Of a stretch of 64,000 nt of DNA, positions 32,396 through 43,897 are shown piece after piece. Source of the DNA: Flaveria trinervia (Eukaryota; Streptophyta; Magnoliopsida; Asterales; Asteraceae). The position numbers and the translations under genes were made by a program. Where the stretch lies: positions 66,528,938 through 66,592,937 of the forward strand of contig CM046442.1 of NCBI GenBank assembly GCA_025506515.1. Direction: 5' to 3'. How positions within the stretch are numbered: position 1 is the first letter of the stretch; each line of letters starts with the position of its first letter. The notes below the pieces were generated by a model. The model was given only the letters and a program-made list of their open reading frames with translations. It was not told the origin of the DNA and made no database searches.

Positions 32396-33169
32396 ATCTC
32401 CCACTTGCACAAGATTCATAGAAGATTGATGCAAGCAGTAAATACCGCCTAACAACGGTTTAGTACCCTTAATACACATGACTTATAGCCATTTAGTAAC
32501 ATCATCCCATTCAAGTATCCTTCTTGAAATGATTTAGGTGAATTAATCATCTATCCTTTTGTTACAGATGTCATGTCAAATCCAAGGACATAAAGTGATC
32601 ATTCCTTGTTGATTTAACTTATCCAGGCCTTAGACATCTAACTCTCAACGAATAAGAGGAACAAATCCCATCTTGACTACATACGTTTCTCACAATCACC
32701 TTGTGTCACATCTGAACATAGTCTCATGTACTGTCCATTTTTTCAAAACAGCGGATAACCAGATCAAGGTTGACACTTGGTGAATATCAAAACCCAATAT
32801 GTAACTCAGGTCTCAGGATACCAAATGATATTCGCCTTTACTCAAATTTACTTATGATCAATCAATAAGATTCCATGTAGTAAAGTTTGAGTTGCGGGTT
32901 AGTCCAATATTTGTATCCCACAAATATCTATGAACCTTGGTAGCAACCCATTGCTCTATATTCATCCTTATGAATATCAACCAATCCAAGTTCATAATAA
33001 TCTTACCCTCACACTTGTTCCCACATGTCTGAATGACTACGGACATTTAGAATAAGCAATTTACTCATGGATTAATCATGCTAAATTGGAATATTAATTG
33101 AAAAATTATTACCTAATAATTTTATTCAAATAATAAAGAGTTCCATATATCCAAATACAAAATTACAGA
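32396..33169 (-). other. Cop-A polypurine tract and 3' untranslated region
   Basis: The minus strand reads GTGGGAGAT next to the LTR, the polypurine tract (32396-32404). The remaining 760 bases between the end of pol and the tract hold no gene. The corresponding region of Cop-E (55471-56240) is clearly homologous, including AATACCGCCTAACAACGG, so it is a conserved noncoding part of this family. Confidence 0.85.
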
Positions 33170-34600
33170 TCAAATCCAATCACTAGAATATCGAAGTCCC
33201 ATGGCACAAGTATGACCTTCATGCTTTGCCTTTTCAAGGAGCTTCGTGAGAGGATCTGCAATGTTCTGATCCGTGTGAACTTTGCGAATACATATCTTTC
33301 CCTTTTCAACTTCATCTCATATGTAGTTGAATCTCCACTCAATGTGCCTAGTCTTTTGATGAGCACGAGGTTCCTTGATTTGAGCAATCGCACCCTCGTT
33401 ATCACAAAAGATCTCTAGGGGGTCCTGAATGGAAGGGACAACCCCCAGATCGGCAATGAATTTCTTCAACCATGCAGCTTCTTGAGCTGCCAATGAGGTG
33501 GCGACGTATTCTGATTCTGTAATTGATAGAGCCACCATATCCTGTTTGGAGCTCTTCCAAGAGACCGCTCCTCCATTCAGAATGAAAATATATCCCGACT
33601 GTGATCGTGAATCAACATGATCTGTTTGGAAACTGGCATCCGTGTAACCTTTTACAACAAGTTCCTCATCACCAGATCCATAGATTAGGAACATATCTTT
33701 TGTCCTCCTTAGGTACTTAAGTATGTTCTTAACAGCCATCCAATGACTGTTTCCAGGATTTTGCTGGTATCGGCTTGTCATGCTTAAGGCGCATGACACG
33801 TCCGGTCGAGTGCATATCATTGCATACATGATGGATCCAATAGCAGATGCGTATGGGATTGCCTTGATTTTAGCTTGCACATCCTTTGAGCTAGGACATT
33901 GAGTCGTATGCAATATCATTCCTCTTTGAATAGGTACCGTACCTTTCTTAGAGTTCTCCATCTTGAACCTTTTCAAGATTTTATCAATGTATGCACTTTG
34001 ATTTAAACCAAAAAACTGTCTTGATCTATCCCTATAGATCTTTATTCCCAGAATATAGGCGGCCTCACCAAGATCCTTGATGGAAAAACAACTTCCAAGC
34101 CAGGTTTTAACACCTTCCAAGGTCGGAATGTCATTTCCAAATAGTAGTATGTCATCAACATATAATACTAGGAAGGTGACGATGCTCCCACTAGCTTTCT
34201 TATATACACAAGCTTCATCAGCGTTTTTGATGAATCCGAATTTAATTATTTCTTCATCAAAACGGTGATTTTAACTTCTCGGTGCTTGTTTCAATCCATA
34301 GATTCATTTCTTTAACTTGCATACTTTATTAGGATGTTTTGGATTGACAAAACCTTCAGGCTGAACCATACAGACATCTTCCTCAAGATATCCATTTAGG
34401 AAAGCTGTTTTGACATCCATTTGCCAAATCTCATAATCATAATGAGCAGCTATGGCAAACAATATCCTTATAGACTTTAGCATCATAAGAGGTGAGAAGG
34501 TTTCATCATAATCAACCCCTTGAGTTTGAGTGAAACCCTTTGCTACAAGTCTAGCCTTATAAGTATCCAAGTTTCCATGCATATCGATTTTCTTCTTGAA
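33170..34600 (-). pseudogene. Cop-A reverse transcriptase and RNase H, broken
   Basis: RT begins in frame 34582-34304 (YKARLVAKGFTQTQGVDYDE, IWQMDVKTAFLNGYLEED) and is interrupted near KLKK-stop-IYGLKQAP and again after QAPRS. The active site YVDD is intact at 34151-34162. Frame 34120-33317 is open for 267 codons: FSIKDLGEAAYILGIKIYRD, IGSIMYAMICTRPDVSCALS, KGYTDASFQTDHVDSRSQSG, SITESEYVATSLAAQEAAWL and FCDNEGAIAQIKEPRAHQKT. An in-frame TGA after RFNYI precedes the last 48 codons (VHTDQNIADPLTKLL), which end at 33170. Confidence 0.94.
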
Positions 34601-35640
34601 AACCTACTTGCTTCGAACTACTTTGGAGTTAAGAGGTGGTACAACCAAGTCCCATACTTGATTGTCATGCATCGATTGCATCTCAACGCTCATGGCCTCG
34701 AGCCATTTGTCACAATCAGAATTGGACACTGCATCATGGTATGTGGTTGGTTCATCTGAATCTACCACATAGCATCCATCCATGAAAAATCCATATCTTT
34801 CAGGTGGATTACTAGTTCTACCACTTCTGCGAACGTTTTGTGTGTATTGATCAACCATTTGATCATCTTCAACATCCTCATGTTGAGTGCTAGTTTCAAC
34901 CAAACGTGCATCGGGTTGTGGTTCTTGATCCTCCTCAAGATCCACTGTTCTACTGCTAGTTCCTTCCATAAGGAACTTTGCTTCTAAGAACTCACCCTTT
35001 CTGGCAACAAACACCTTTTGTTCCAGTGGATCATAGAAATAATATCCCATAGAATCTCTAGGGTATCCAACAAAGATACACTTGGTGGATCGGACTTCCA
35101 ATTTGTTTGGGGTGGGACTCTTAACATAAGCCTCACAACCCCAGACCCTTAAGTATGATAGGGATGGAACTCTTCCATGCCATATCTCAAAAGGTGTCCT
35201 TTCCAACTTTTTGGTTGGGTCCATATTTAAAATACGGGTCGCGGAGAGCAAAGCGAAAGCCCAAAATGATAGAGGTAATGTGATTCTAACCATCATAGAT
35301 CAGACCATATCCAATAAGGTTCAATTTCTCCTCTCAGACACACCATTATGTTGTGGTGTTCCAGGTGGAGTGAGTTGTGAGACAATCCCACAACTCCTAA
35401 GATGATCTTAAAAGGCATCATTTAGGTATTCACCTCCTCTATCGGTGCGGAGAACTTTAATCGACTTATTGAGTTGATTTTGTACTTCATTTTGAAAGAT
35501 CTTGAACATTTCAAAACCTTCATCTTTGTGTCTTAACAGGTACACATACCTATAGTGACTATAATTGTCGGTAAAGGTAATGAAGTATCTTTCACCATTC
35601 CTAGTCATTGGCTTAAAAGGACCACATACATCCAATGTAT
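34601..35640 (-). pseudogene. Cop-A integrase core and C-terminus, broken
   Basis: Frame 35635-35408 has MDVCGPFKPMTRNGERYFIT with the first Asp, and VLRTDRGGEYLNDAF with the second. The Glu-bearing GTPQHNGVSERRN follows in the next segment but is cut by stops (35297-35405). Frame 35296-34604 is a 230-codon open run with SFWAFALLSATRILNMDPTK, FEIWHGRVPSLSYLRVWGCE, CIFVGYPRDSMGYYFYDP and RRSGRTSNPPERYGF, the typical Tnt1-type integrase tail and RT linker. The catalytic residues exist but not in one frame. Confidence 0.93.
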
Positions 35641-36489
35641 GATTCTTAATAAATCTTTTGCCCTTTCGTTAGTTCCACTAAAGGGTGCCTTAGTCATTTT
35701 TCCTTGTATACAAGATTCACACACATCAAATGAATCACATTCACTTGTTTTTAAAAGACCATTCTTTTGTAGTGTTTGAATTCTTTTCTTGTTTATATGA
35801 CCAAGATGACAATGCCAAAGATAGGTATCACTCAGATCCAACTTGAGTTTCTTGGTGCTAGTTTGGTACAATGAACTATTTAAAGTACTTTCATGAACCA
35901 ATTCATAAATACCATTAATGGGAATAGCTTTAAAGTAGAACATATCATTAAAAGAAACATGAATATCTTTTTCAACAAATGATAGTACATATCCAAATTT
36001 TTTTAACAGGGCTACAGAGATAATAATTCTAGTCAAACTAGGAGCATACAAAACATTGTTCAAAATTACTTCCAAACCATTTGGAAGTTTCAAGATGTAG
36101 TCACCACGGGCTTCAACATGAACTTTAGCCCCATTGCCCATGTAGAGGCTAACATCCCCTTTCTTGAAGTCACTACTTCTTCTGAACCCCAGCAACAAAT
36201 TGCAAATGTGAGTTCCACATCCAGTATCTAATACCCATGTGTTAGAGGATATCATGTTTAAATCAATATGGATCATGTATATTGTACCTGAGGTTTGCCT
36301 AGCATCCCTCTTTGCTTTCAACTCTTGGAGATGGACGGGGCAATTTCTTCCCCAATGTCCAATCTCCCCACACTTAAAGCATGGGTCATTGGAAGCAACC
36401 TTTTGCTTCTTCTCTTGTGGTTTAGGTGGCACCCTTACCACCCCCTTCCTTTTCCCCATACAGGTCCCTTGCCCTTGGGAACCTTTGCC
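35605..36489 (-). pseudogene. Cop-A zinc knuckle, protease and integrase zinc domain
   Basis: This is one open frame, 36459-35605. It reads CFKCGEIGHWGRNC (36340-36381), then the protease motif TWVLDTGCGTHICN with D-T-G at 36220-36228, and then YLWHCHLGHINKKRIQTLQK with VCESCIQGKMTK, the H-H-C-C zinc domain of integrase. The linker NGLEVILNNVLYAPSLTRII is typical for this family. The frame overlaps the following integrase-core frame by about 30 bases, showing a frameshift near IIHWMYVV. Confidence 0.94.
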
Positions 36490-37178
36490 TTGGGTGTGGG
36501 ATGAGGCCTTTTCTTGTTCCCACCTTCATTGATGGTGAGAACGGTAAAACCCTTTTACCCATGGCCACCTCGCCGTTTTGAGCATTGAGTGAAGTTCACC
36601 AATGCTTTTGTCCCAAGCATTCATGTTGTAGTTCAACACAAATGTCTCAACTTCTTGGTAAGGCCATTGAGGATCAAATCCGTGGCCAATTCCTTCGAGA
36701 CAGGACAATTAAGCCTTTCGAGGCGATCAATGTGCCTTTTCATCTTAAGTACATAAGATGAAACCGATTGGTTGTCGTCCATACAACATGCATGGAGTGC
36801 TCGAACCGTTTCAAAGCGCTCAACCCTCGCTTGCTGTTGGAACGTTTCCTTCAGCTGGGTTATCCTGTCATAAGCTCCGTGATGTTCATACTCCTTTTGG
36901 AGATCCGGAGTCATGCTCGCCAGCATGAGACAAGACACTTGGACGGAGTCCTCAGTGTACTTAAGCCAATCGCTATAGGCCTCCTCATCATCCTCAGCAG
37001 GTTGATCGGGGATAGGGTCGTCTAAAATATATGATCGTCTTTCTTGCTTGAGAACGATTCTCAAGTTTCAATACCAATCAATGAAATTATTATGATTTAG
37101 ACGTTCCTTTTGGAGAATCGCTCGTAATGATTGGGCGGATGCGGAAGAATTATCATGATTATCATTATTGGTGGCCAT
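36490..37178 (-). pseudogene. gag: Cop-A gag (UBN2-type), broken
   Basis: The likely start is the ATG at 37178 (MATNNDNHDNSS), aligned with MAANNNATT in Cop-E. It reads RAILQKERLNHNNFIDWY and then an in-frame TGA before NLRIVLKQERRSYILDD. Frame 37064-36633 holds EEAYSDWLKYTEDSVQVSCL, FQQQARVERFETVRALHACC and KRHIDRLERLNCPVSKELAT. A frame change follows, and ETFVLNYNMNAWDKSIGELH is read at 36650-36590. Homology with Cop-E gag is obvious along the whole length. Confidence 0.93.
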
Positions 37179-38435
37179 CTGCAAAATATAACAAAGATCT
37201 ATTTTAATATTTTCGATATTGCTATTTTAAATAATTAATACCTTTTAAGGTCATTTTTATATTAAAATCTAGAACCCAACATTACATTTAAATTGTGGTT
37301 AGGTGACCTTTATCCCACGATTTAAATTAATAAGCTGGTCAACGATTGATGGTTGCAACCATTTGCAACTTCTAGAGGTATGGGATCGACTTAAAACATC
37401 ATATGTAAAGTCAGCATGTTAATCCCATCAACACCATTTGGAAACCATATTGTAAGTGATCCATTTAACATGGTTTGCAAATCAAGTTACCCTACTTGCA
37501 CACACATGTGAGTTTACCAACATAAGTGGTTAGGTGACCTTTATCCCACAAATGTGGTATCCCCACCTTAAGTGACAAGTTCCCTCTAAATGGTTAGGTG
37601 ATCTTTATCCCATTAAGAGTTTCCAAATGACTCAAGTGTTGTGCAAAAGGAAGGTGTTAAACTTGTTAGAATTATTGTTTGAAAATATTTAGAGATTTCA
37701 TAATTCTAGTTTTGAAACTCTATGTACTTGTACTTGCATGCTTTCAAATACAAGATACCCTATGGTTCTTTGATTAAAACCCATTTTAATCTTTAAATCA
37801 TTAAATCGTTTTAATAAATTTTTATTACTTTTTAATGATTAAGAACCAATTAATAAGATTGTTAAGCTCATAGAAAGGTTTGTTAAAGCAAATATCACAT
37901 ACATGCTATCAACCACAATATATAAACAAACAACATAGCAAATGTGCATAACCATAGCATCTAAAGTGGTCCACACTTGTTTGCCATCACAAGTGTGGTC
38001 CATAGGCATTCCTAAGGGTCAAAAACATCACAAAAGTTCCAAGAACCTCCCACTAGAAACCGCATCCAAATGCTCCATGTTTCTTGTGTCTTATTTTTGT
38101 GCTTTTATCACATACATCTTCATATTACAAGACATAATGTCCTAATACAAGATTTCTAGAAATATGAAAAGTAACTAATCTTTTTATTACAACCCAATAA
38201 TAAATAAATTACACTTGAAACAAAACACAAACAATAGATTATACAACCCAATTGAATGAATGAATACAACCATAACAAACATCCAAACAACACAAGGTCA
38301 ATGGCTAGGTTATGCACTAAAGGAACAATGAACATATCAACCAAACCAACAATGAAACCCCACTAAAAACCATGAAATTTCAGCCAACATAAACTGAAAT
38401 TTCAGGTTATATCATGCCCAAACAAACAACAAATA
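37179..38435 (-). other. Cop-A leader between gag and the Cop-B insertion
   Basis: No gene is supported. Three copies of a TGGTTAGGTGACCTTTATCC motif lie near 37301, 37533 and 37592 (the last with GATC for GACC), shared with the Cop-E leader. The remainder is AT-rich. Bases 38431-38435 (AAATA) form the left flank of Cop-B. The leader resumes at 50607-50786. Confidence 0.8.
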
Positions 38436-38717
38436 TGTTGGACCAAAAGAACAATGAGCCACATCAGAAAAAACTTTAAGTCTCACAAGACATCACAACA
38501 ACTGCTGAAGACTTGATCAGCTATTTGACAAAGTCTGAAGATCAACAGTTGAAGACTAAAATACTGAAGACTTCAACTGCTGAAGACCAAAGTCTGAAGA
38601 TCAACAGCTGAAGACTAAGTACTGAAGATCAACAGTTGAAGTACAAAGACTGAAGACATCAGCTAATGACAACAACTAAAGTTCAAGAAGTCCAAGTACT
38701 GAAGCCTTTAGAGTTTG

Positions 38718-38754
38718 TCACAACAGCTGAAGAAGCATTCTTCAGTTGTTGTGA
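38718..38754 (+). promoter_or_regulatory. 17-bp-arm hairpin in the Cop-B LTR
   Basis: Arms TCACAACAGCTGAAGAA and TTCTTCAGTTGTTGTGA pair at 16 of 17 positions around a 3-base loop. It is conserved in the 3' LTR at 50131-50167. The arm words (CAGTTGTT, AACAGCTGAAG) also occur in the spacer before ORF3. Confidence 0.8.
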
Positions 38755-38957
38755 TGGTTTTCGTTTAATAGTTTTATTATTTGTTTCAGTACTTGTAAAA
38801 CGACTGAATAGCATGTTCTTGAGTCGTTGTTGTTTCAGTAGTTTCTTTTCAGTAGTTGTAGTGATAGTTAACACTTGGTATTTTTGTAAGAAGATGTCAG
38901 CTATCTAACATCTTCAGTAATTGTGTTAACTTTTAGTAGTTTGAATAAATCTGTTAG

Positions 38958-39004
38958 ATGTCACTATCAAGTGACATCAGCAGACGTCACATCTCCTATA
39001 TAAG
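38958..39004 (+). promoter_or_regulatory. Cop-B LTR core promoter candidate
   Basis: The inverted repeat GATGTCAC-n6-GTGACATC (38958-38979) is followed by CAGACGTCAC, whose ACGT core (38984-38987) resembles bZIP sites, and by TATATAAG (38997-39004). The spacing suits a Pol II promoter. In the 3' LTR the ACGT is changed (GATGTCGC), while TATATAAG is kept at 50396-50403. Confidence 0.6.
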
Positions 39005-39207
39005 AGATGTTGACCTAATTGTAAGTGTGACATTTTGCCACCACGAAAGCATATGAATGAAATATTCTATTTGCAGAATTCTCTCTCTATAACCGTTTAC
39101 TCTTATATTGAATATCAATTGTGTTCTTGTGAATTGTCTAATTCATTGTTCGAATTCCACTGCGATACTCTCTAATCAATCAAACTTAGATCACTGATCC
39201 TATCAAA

Positions 39208-39220
39208 TGGTATCAGAGCA
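39208..39220 (+). promoter_or_regulatory. Cop-B primer binding site (tRNA-iMet type)
   Basis: TGGTATCAGAGCA starts two bases after the LTR end, as expected for an iMet-primed plant Copia element. Confidence 0.93.
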
Positions 39221-39425
39221 GGTTAATCATTGATGATCTAACAATTGATCATTGAAACTGCTATTCGATATCTATGTTTGATTGAATTAGCATATTTGCA
39301 AGAATTGGTTATAGATAATTGAATCTCTGCTGCTTTCGTTATCTTCTTTGAGTTTTCTATTGGTTCAATTTGGTTTGTTGTGTTTTGTTCTAAATCTGTT
39401 AAAACTTAATTGAATTTGGTTGAAT

Positions 39426-41060
39426 ATGAGAATGACTACTCCTTCTAATGACCCTCACAATACCGGTTCCTCAACCAAGCCTCCGATGCTGGTTAGGACT
39501 AAGTATAACATATGGCAACGAAGAATGCTTCATCACCTGCCTGTTAATAGTTTAGGTTGTTGGACATCTGTGGTACATGGTCCACACAAGCCTATGGTGA
39601 ACAAGCTGGAAACCAATCAAATGGTTCCAAAGAAGAAGGAAGAATCTCAGATGAGGATCGGAAACTGTTGAGATTGATGCTAAAGCGCATGGTATTGTGG
39701 CCATGGCTCTGCCTAATGAAATCTATTCTGGGCTTATGCATCATGAAACTGCTCATGATCTCTTGAATGCATTGAAGGAGCAATTCGGTGGAACTGATGA
39801 GGTCTTAGCAAACAATAGAGAAATCCTTGCCCAACAATATGAGACATTCTCTCATAAGAAGGGTGAGACACTGACTTAATAGTTTGAGCGTTTTTCTTGT
39901 TTGATCTCTGAGCTGAAAATAGTCAAACATGAATACACCAATAGCCAGATGAACAACAGATTCCTCAGATCACTGCCTGAGATATGGGACACATACACCA
40001 TTGCCCTACGCTCCAGTGCAAATCTGGATAGCCTATCTCTCACCCAACTCCATGGGAAACTGCTTACATTTGAAAGAGAGATAGAGCAGAAAAGGAAACC
40101 AGCATCATCAGGAAAGCTCACTCATGACTTTGTACTAGAGAACACTACCTTGGTTGGTCATGAGTCAGAATATGCTGCATCTGAAAGTAATTATGATGAG
40201 CATATAGATTTCTCTTCAAACAGTCCTGACCATGCATTTGTTGGTGTTGATAGTCAGTCTAGCTGTAATAGTGACAACTTGTGCTTCATCATGGATGATC
40301 TGAAGGGTATTGCTGATGATGACTTAGAAGAGATGGACATTCTAAGCCAAATGGCCTTGATTAATATCAGGTCTCAAAAATTCTACAGAGAACTGGTAGG
40401 AAATTCCCTGGACTCTCTGGCAAAACCAAAGTTGGTTTTGACAAGAGTAAGTTGAGGTGTCACAATGCCACAGGCTTGGGCACTTTGCAAGAGAGTGTAG
40501 ATCATCTGGATCTAACTCCTCTACACCCTTTATGACGTTTCCAAGTAATATTCAACAAAACAGAGGGCCACATCCTGCTAGTTCAGGTCATCATTCACAA
40601 CCTATATCTCCTGCATATTTTGTCCCTCAGGGTACAATGTCATATCCTTATCCCTACTATTACATGCCTCAGCCAAATCCAGTTCAAGCTCCTATTACAC
40701 CATAACCACAAGCATTACTTGAGTCTCTACCGTCTCAATCATCTCAATCACAACCTCATCACAGCTTCTTCACTCCTTGCATTGTTGAGTGGAGCAGTTT
40801 ACCAGATGATCTCTCTGGTAATGAGTATTTATTTGATGGTGATGGTCAACATGGTGGTGAACATACTTTTGGGAATCTAGCTCTCATGGCCCTGGAATCT
40901 ACTGAGAGTTCATGCTCCAATGCATCTTCTTCACAGGTAACCTAGGTATCCTCTGAGGCTAAGGCCAAGCTTTTTTCTGAATCTTGCATAGATGCACTTA
41001 TCTCTATTAGAGAGGCAAATGTAGCTTTAATAAATCAAAATTAGAACTTGAGCAAAACCT
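39426..41060 (+). pseudogene. gag: Cop-B gag with first zinc knuckle, broken
   Basis: The ATG at 39426 starts MRMTTPSNDP, then PPMLVRTKYNIWQRRML. The frame shifts near 39660. Frame 39697-40455 has MAMALPNEIYSGLMHHETAH, a double stop TAA-TAG at 39877-39882, then FERFSCLISELKIVKHEYTN and RSLPEIWDTYTIALRSSANL, a UBN2-type gag. A zinc knuckle follows at 40460-40500, but a frame disruption inside it separates the first cysteine from GLGHFARECRSSG. Pro/Gln-rich linker (ISPAYFVPQGTMSYPYPYYY) follows up to about 40705. Confidence 0.9.
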
Positions 41061-42354
41061 TTTCAAAAGAAAAGCTGAATATGAGTCTGTTATTAAGGAT
41101 AAAGATGATGAGATTTATAAGCTTAAATGCCAATTAAATGATGAAAAGGCTAAGCTAGAGGTCATTCTTGAGAACCATAGAGAACTCAAAGAAAAACTTG
41201 CAGTTACCCAAGTTGAGTGTGACCGCTGGGCGTCATCCTGCAAGGGATTTGAAATGCTGCTCAGCAAGCAATCTGCTTCAAATGTGAAGTTTGGAATTGG
41301 TTACAACCACGTTGCACCACCAACAGATTTTACTCCTAAACAAATAGTAAAATCTGAAGGTGAAAGCAATTTCCAAACCACATCATCATGTGCATCATCC
41401 TCAAGTGATTTCCCAAAATCACAAGATGAAATCAGTGTTGATACCTTAGCAAATCAATTGGCTGATGGGATAATTACTAATAAGCACATGAAGCTGAGTA
41501 CTTCAAATGTTGTCCCTCAAAGTACTTCAAGTACTGAAGGGCAAGTTACAACAACTGAAAAGCATTTCAAATCAGTTGAAATAAAAGGATTAACAACTAC
41601 TGATAAAGAATAGCTGATGAACAAGTCTTCAGTTGTTACGTATCCTTTAGTACTAAACAAAAGTACTAAAATGAGGAAAGTACTGAAGAGCACACCTTCA
41701 GTAGTTTTGACATCAGCAGTTGATCAATCCAAGATGAAGAATAAGCCATGTGAAATATGTGGTAAATTCAATCATCTTTCTGATGAATGTTGGTACAAAA
41801 AGGGTTCCAAATTCAATAGAGATAAGCTCATTAAAATCCAGATGGATGAAATGAAAACTGAGTTTGAGACCAAGTTTGTACCACAATCATCCCATTGTGA
41901 TAAACCCAAGACTTCAACAAAATCCATAAAGAAGGATAGGGTTCATCACAAAACAACTGATAGTGCTCCTAATGATAACATCAGACTAAGTCTGGGAATT
42001 TTAAGGAGGAAATGGTGGGTCACAGGAACTCATCAAACACAAGTATTGATATGTCACAAGAGCTGAAAGCTTTGGCTACAAATCAGACACAACTTGTTAT
42101 GATGGTTTAGCATTTGTTGGGGAGATTTAACCAACTAGATGCAGTTGTGATCAAACCACTGAAAAGGCATTCCAAGCCCAAATCCAAGGAATCCATTTCA
42201 GTACCATCTCCTTCTTCATCAGCTATTAATCATAAGAAACAAGTTATGGTTACATCTGTTCATGAAAACAGACCCAAAACCAAAAAGGTTTGGGTCTCAA
42301 AACCTAACTAATTCTTGTGATGAATGTAGGGTTCTTCAGCATGCCAAAGGAGCA
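41061..42354 (+). pseudogene. Cop-B extended gag linker with second CCHC motif
   Basis: A charged, probably coiled-coil segment at 41060-41250 (LNDEKAKLEVILENHRELKE) leads to a Ser/Thr-rich part. A second CCHC, CEICGKFNHLSDEC, lies at 41749-41790 with all four ligands. A long linker between gag and protease with another knuckle fits the extended gag of Sirevirus-like elements. A TAG at 41611-41613 and frame changes after 42000 interrupt it. The two knuckles sit about 1.3 kb apart. Confidence 0.78.
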
Positions 42355-42765
42355 TCTGGTATGTAGACAGTGGAGGATCTATACATATGACAGGGAGCAG
42401 TTCTCTTCTTAATGACTACTCTCAAGGAAAGAAGGGATTTGTTTCATTTGAAATGATGCCAAGGGTTACATCATCGGGAAAGGATATGTGTCTAATGGAC
42501 AATTAGATTTGATGATGTTAACCATGTCGAGAATCTTAAGTATAATCTACTGAGTGTCAGTCAGATGTGTGATAAAGGCCATGTTGCACTTTCACAAGCC
42601 AGAACTGCAGGTTTCTGTCTTCCCAAGTTCTGAGGCTGATTGCCAAGGTATTGGATGAACATACTCTCCTGAAGGCCAAGAGTATTGGAAGAGTATATGC
42701 CTTGGATTTGTCAAAGAAGATTGATTTGAAGGGTCATCCATGCATGTTCTCCAAAGCCTCTCCTC
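42355..42765 (+). pseudogene. Cop-B aspartic protease, broken
   Basis: It starts with WYVDSGGSIHMTGSSSLL, the catalytic D-S-G being at 42366-42374. It goes on with NDYSQGKKGFVSFE, and in a shifted frame VNHVENLKYNLLSVSQMCDK-like text near 42515-42580. At least two frame changes are needed to cover the domain, so no active enzyme is encoded. Confidence 0.85.
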
Positions 42766-43897
42766 AGGAATCTAAATTGTGGCATAGAAGGCTGGGTCAT
42801 GTTAATCTCAAAAACATGAATTAACTGATCCACAATAGTTTAGTGAGAGGTCTACCAATAAAAGAGTTCCACTGTGATGAAACCTGCACTGCTTGTTTAA
42901 AAGGAAAACAACACAAAGTCTCATTCCCTCCTATTGAAGAACCTAAGTCCACTGCCTGCTTGCAGTTACTACACATGGATCTATTTGGTCCTGTGAGAGT
43001 GATGAGCATGGCGAAGAAGAAATACCGTCTAGTAATTGTGGATGATTACTCTAGATTTGTATGGACTTTCTTTCTGCATTCAAAGGATGAGGTTGCTCAG
43101 AAGATTACAAACTTTGTGTTGTATGTTGAGAAGCAGTATTCTCTATCAGTCAAGTGTATAAGGAGTGACAATGGAACAGAATTCAGAAACATACACTTGA
43201 TGATTTTTATCTCTCAAAGGGAATCCAGAGGTAGTTTAGCATCCCAAGGACTCCAGAACAAAATGGAGTAGTGGAGAGAAAGAACAGGACCTTAATTGAA
43301 GTTGCAAGGTCTATGTTGGCTAACTCTGGTTTTCCATTGACCTTTTGGGCTGAAGCTGTCAATACAGCTTGCTATGTGCAAAATAGAGTGCTAGTAAATA
43401 AGAGGTTGATGAAGACTCAATATGAAGTTCTACATCATTTGGCTCCTTTGATTTCATTTTTCAGAGCCTTTGGGTGTCCTTGTTTCATTCTCAACACAAA
43501 GGATCAACTCCACAAATTTGATCCTAAGGTGGATGCAGGGTATTTTGTTGGTTATTCATCTACTTGGAAGGCATACAGAGTCTTCAATTGTAGAACAAAG
43601 ATAGTTGAATAGACTCTCCATGTGAAGTTTAATGAATCTCCAAAGGACAAGATTCCACAAAACCCTATGGAGTTATTTCATTTGGTCATACTGCAATATG
43701 TTCCTTATCAACCTCCAGCTGTTGCAGATCATGTGGATAAATCATCTTCTGCAGCATGTCTTCCACCTGGTGAACCTGAAGATGATGATGATGATATGAG
43801 TACTCACCTTTTCAAGTTTAGTGACCAACTGCCTGTGTCTACTAAACTTGATGTTCCTGTAGCTTCAATAGCTCCATCCACAACAAATGTTGATTAG
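42766..43897 (+). pseudogene. Cop-B integrase, broken
   Basis: The zinc domain LWHRRLGHVNLKNMN (42776-42820) has a stop before HNSLVRGLPIKEFHC, and CTACLKGKQHK supplies the cysteine pair. The core has MDLFGPVRVMSMAKKKYRLV (first Asp at 42978-42980) and IRSDNGTEFRN (second Asp at 43167-43169). A frame change near 43190-43265 precedes NGVVERKNRTLIEVARSM (Glu at 43274-43276). The C-terminus FGCPCFILNTKDQLHKFDPK and FVGYSSTWKAYRVFN ends with a TAG at 43610. A Pro/Asp-rich linker reaches 43897. Confidence 0.93.

Larger units (their letters stand above)
38436..39205 (+). repeat. Cop-B 5' LTR
   Basis: It contains repeated CTGAAGA / CAACAGCTGAAG words (38500-38660), a strong hairpin (38718-38754), an inverted repeat (38958-38979), an ACGT core and a TATATAAG box. 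The 3' LTR keeps the same order. The short open frames inside are not genes. Confidence 0.95.

Noticed and set aside
32396..33169. Possible host gene between LTR and pol in Cop-A
   Set aside because: The region is homologous to 55471-56240 in Cop-E, so it is an untranslated part of the family.
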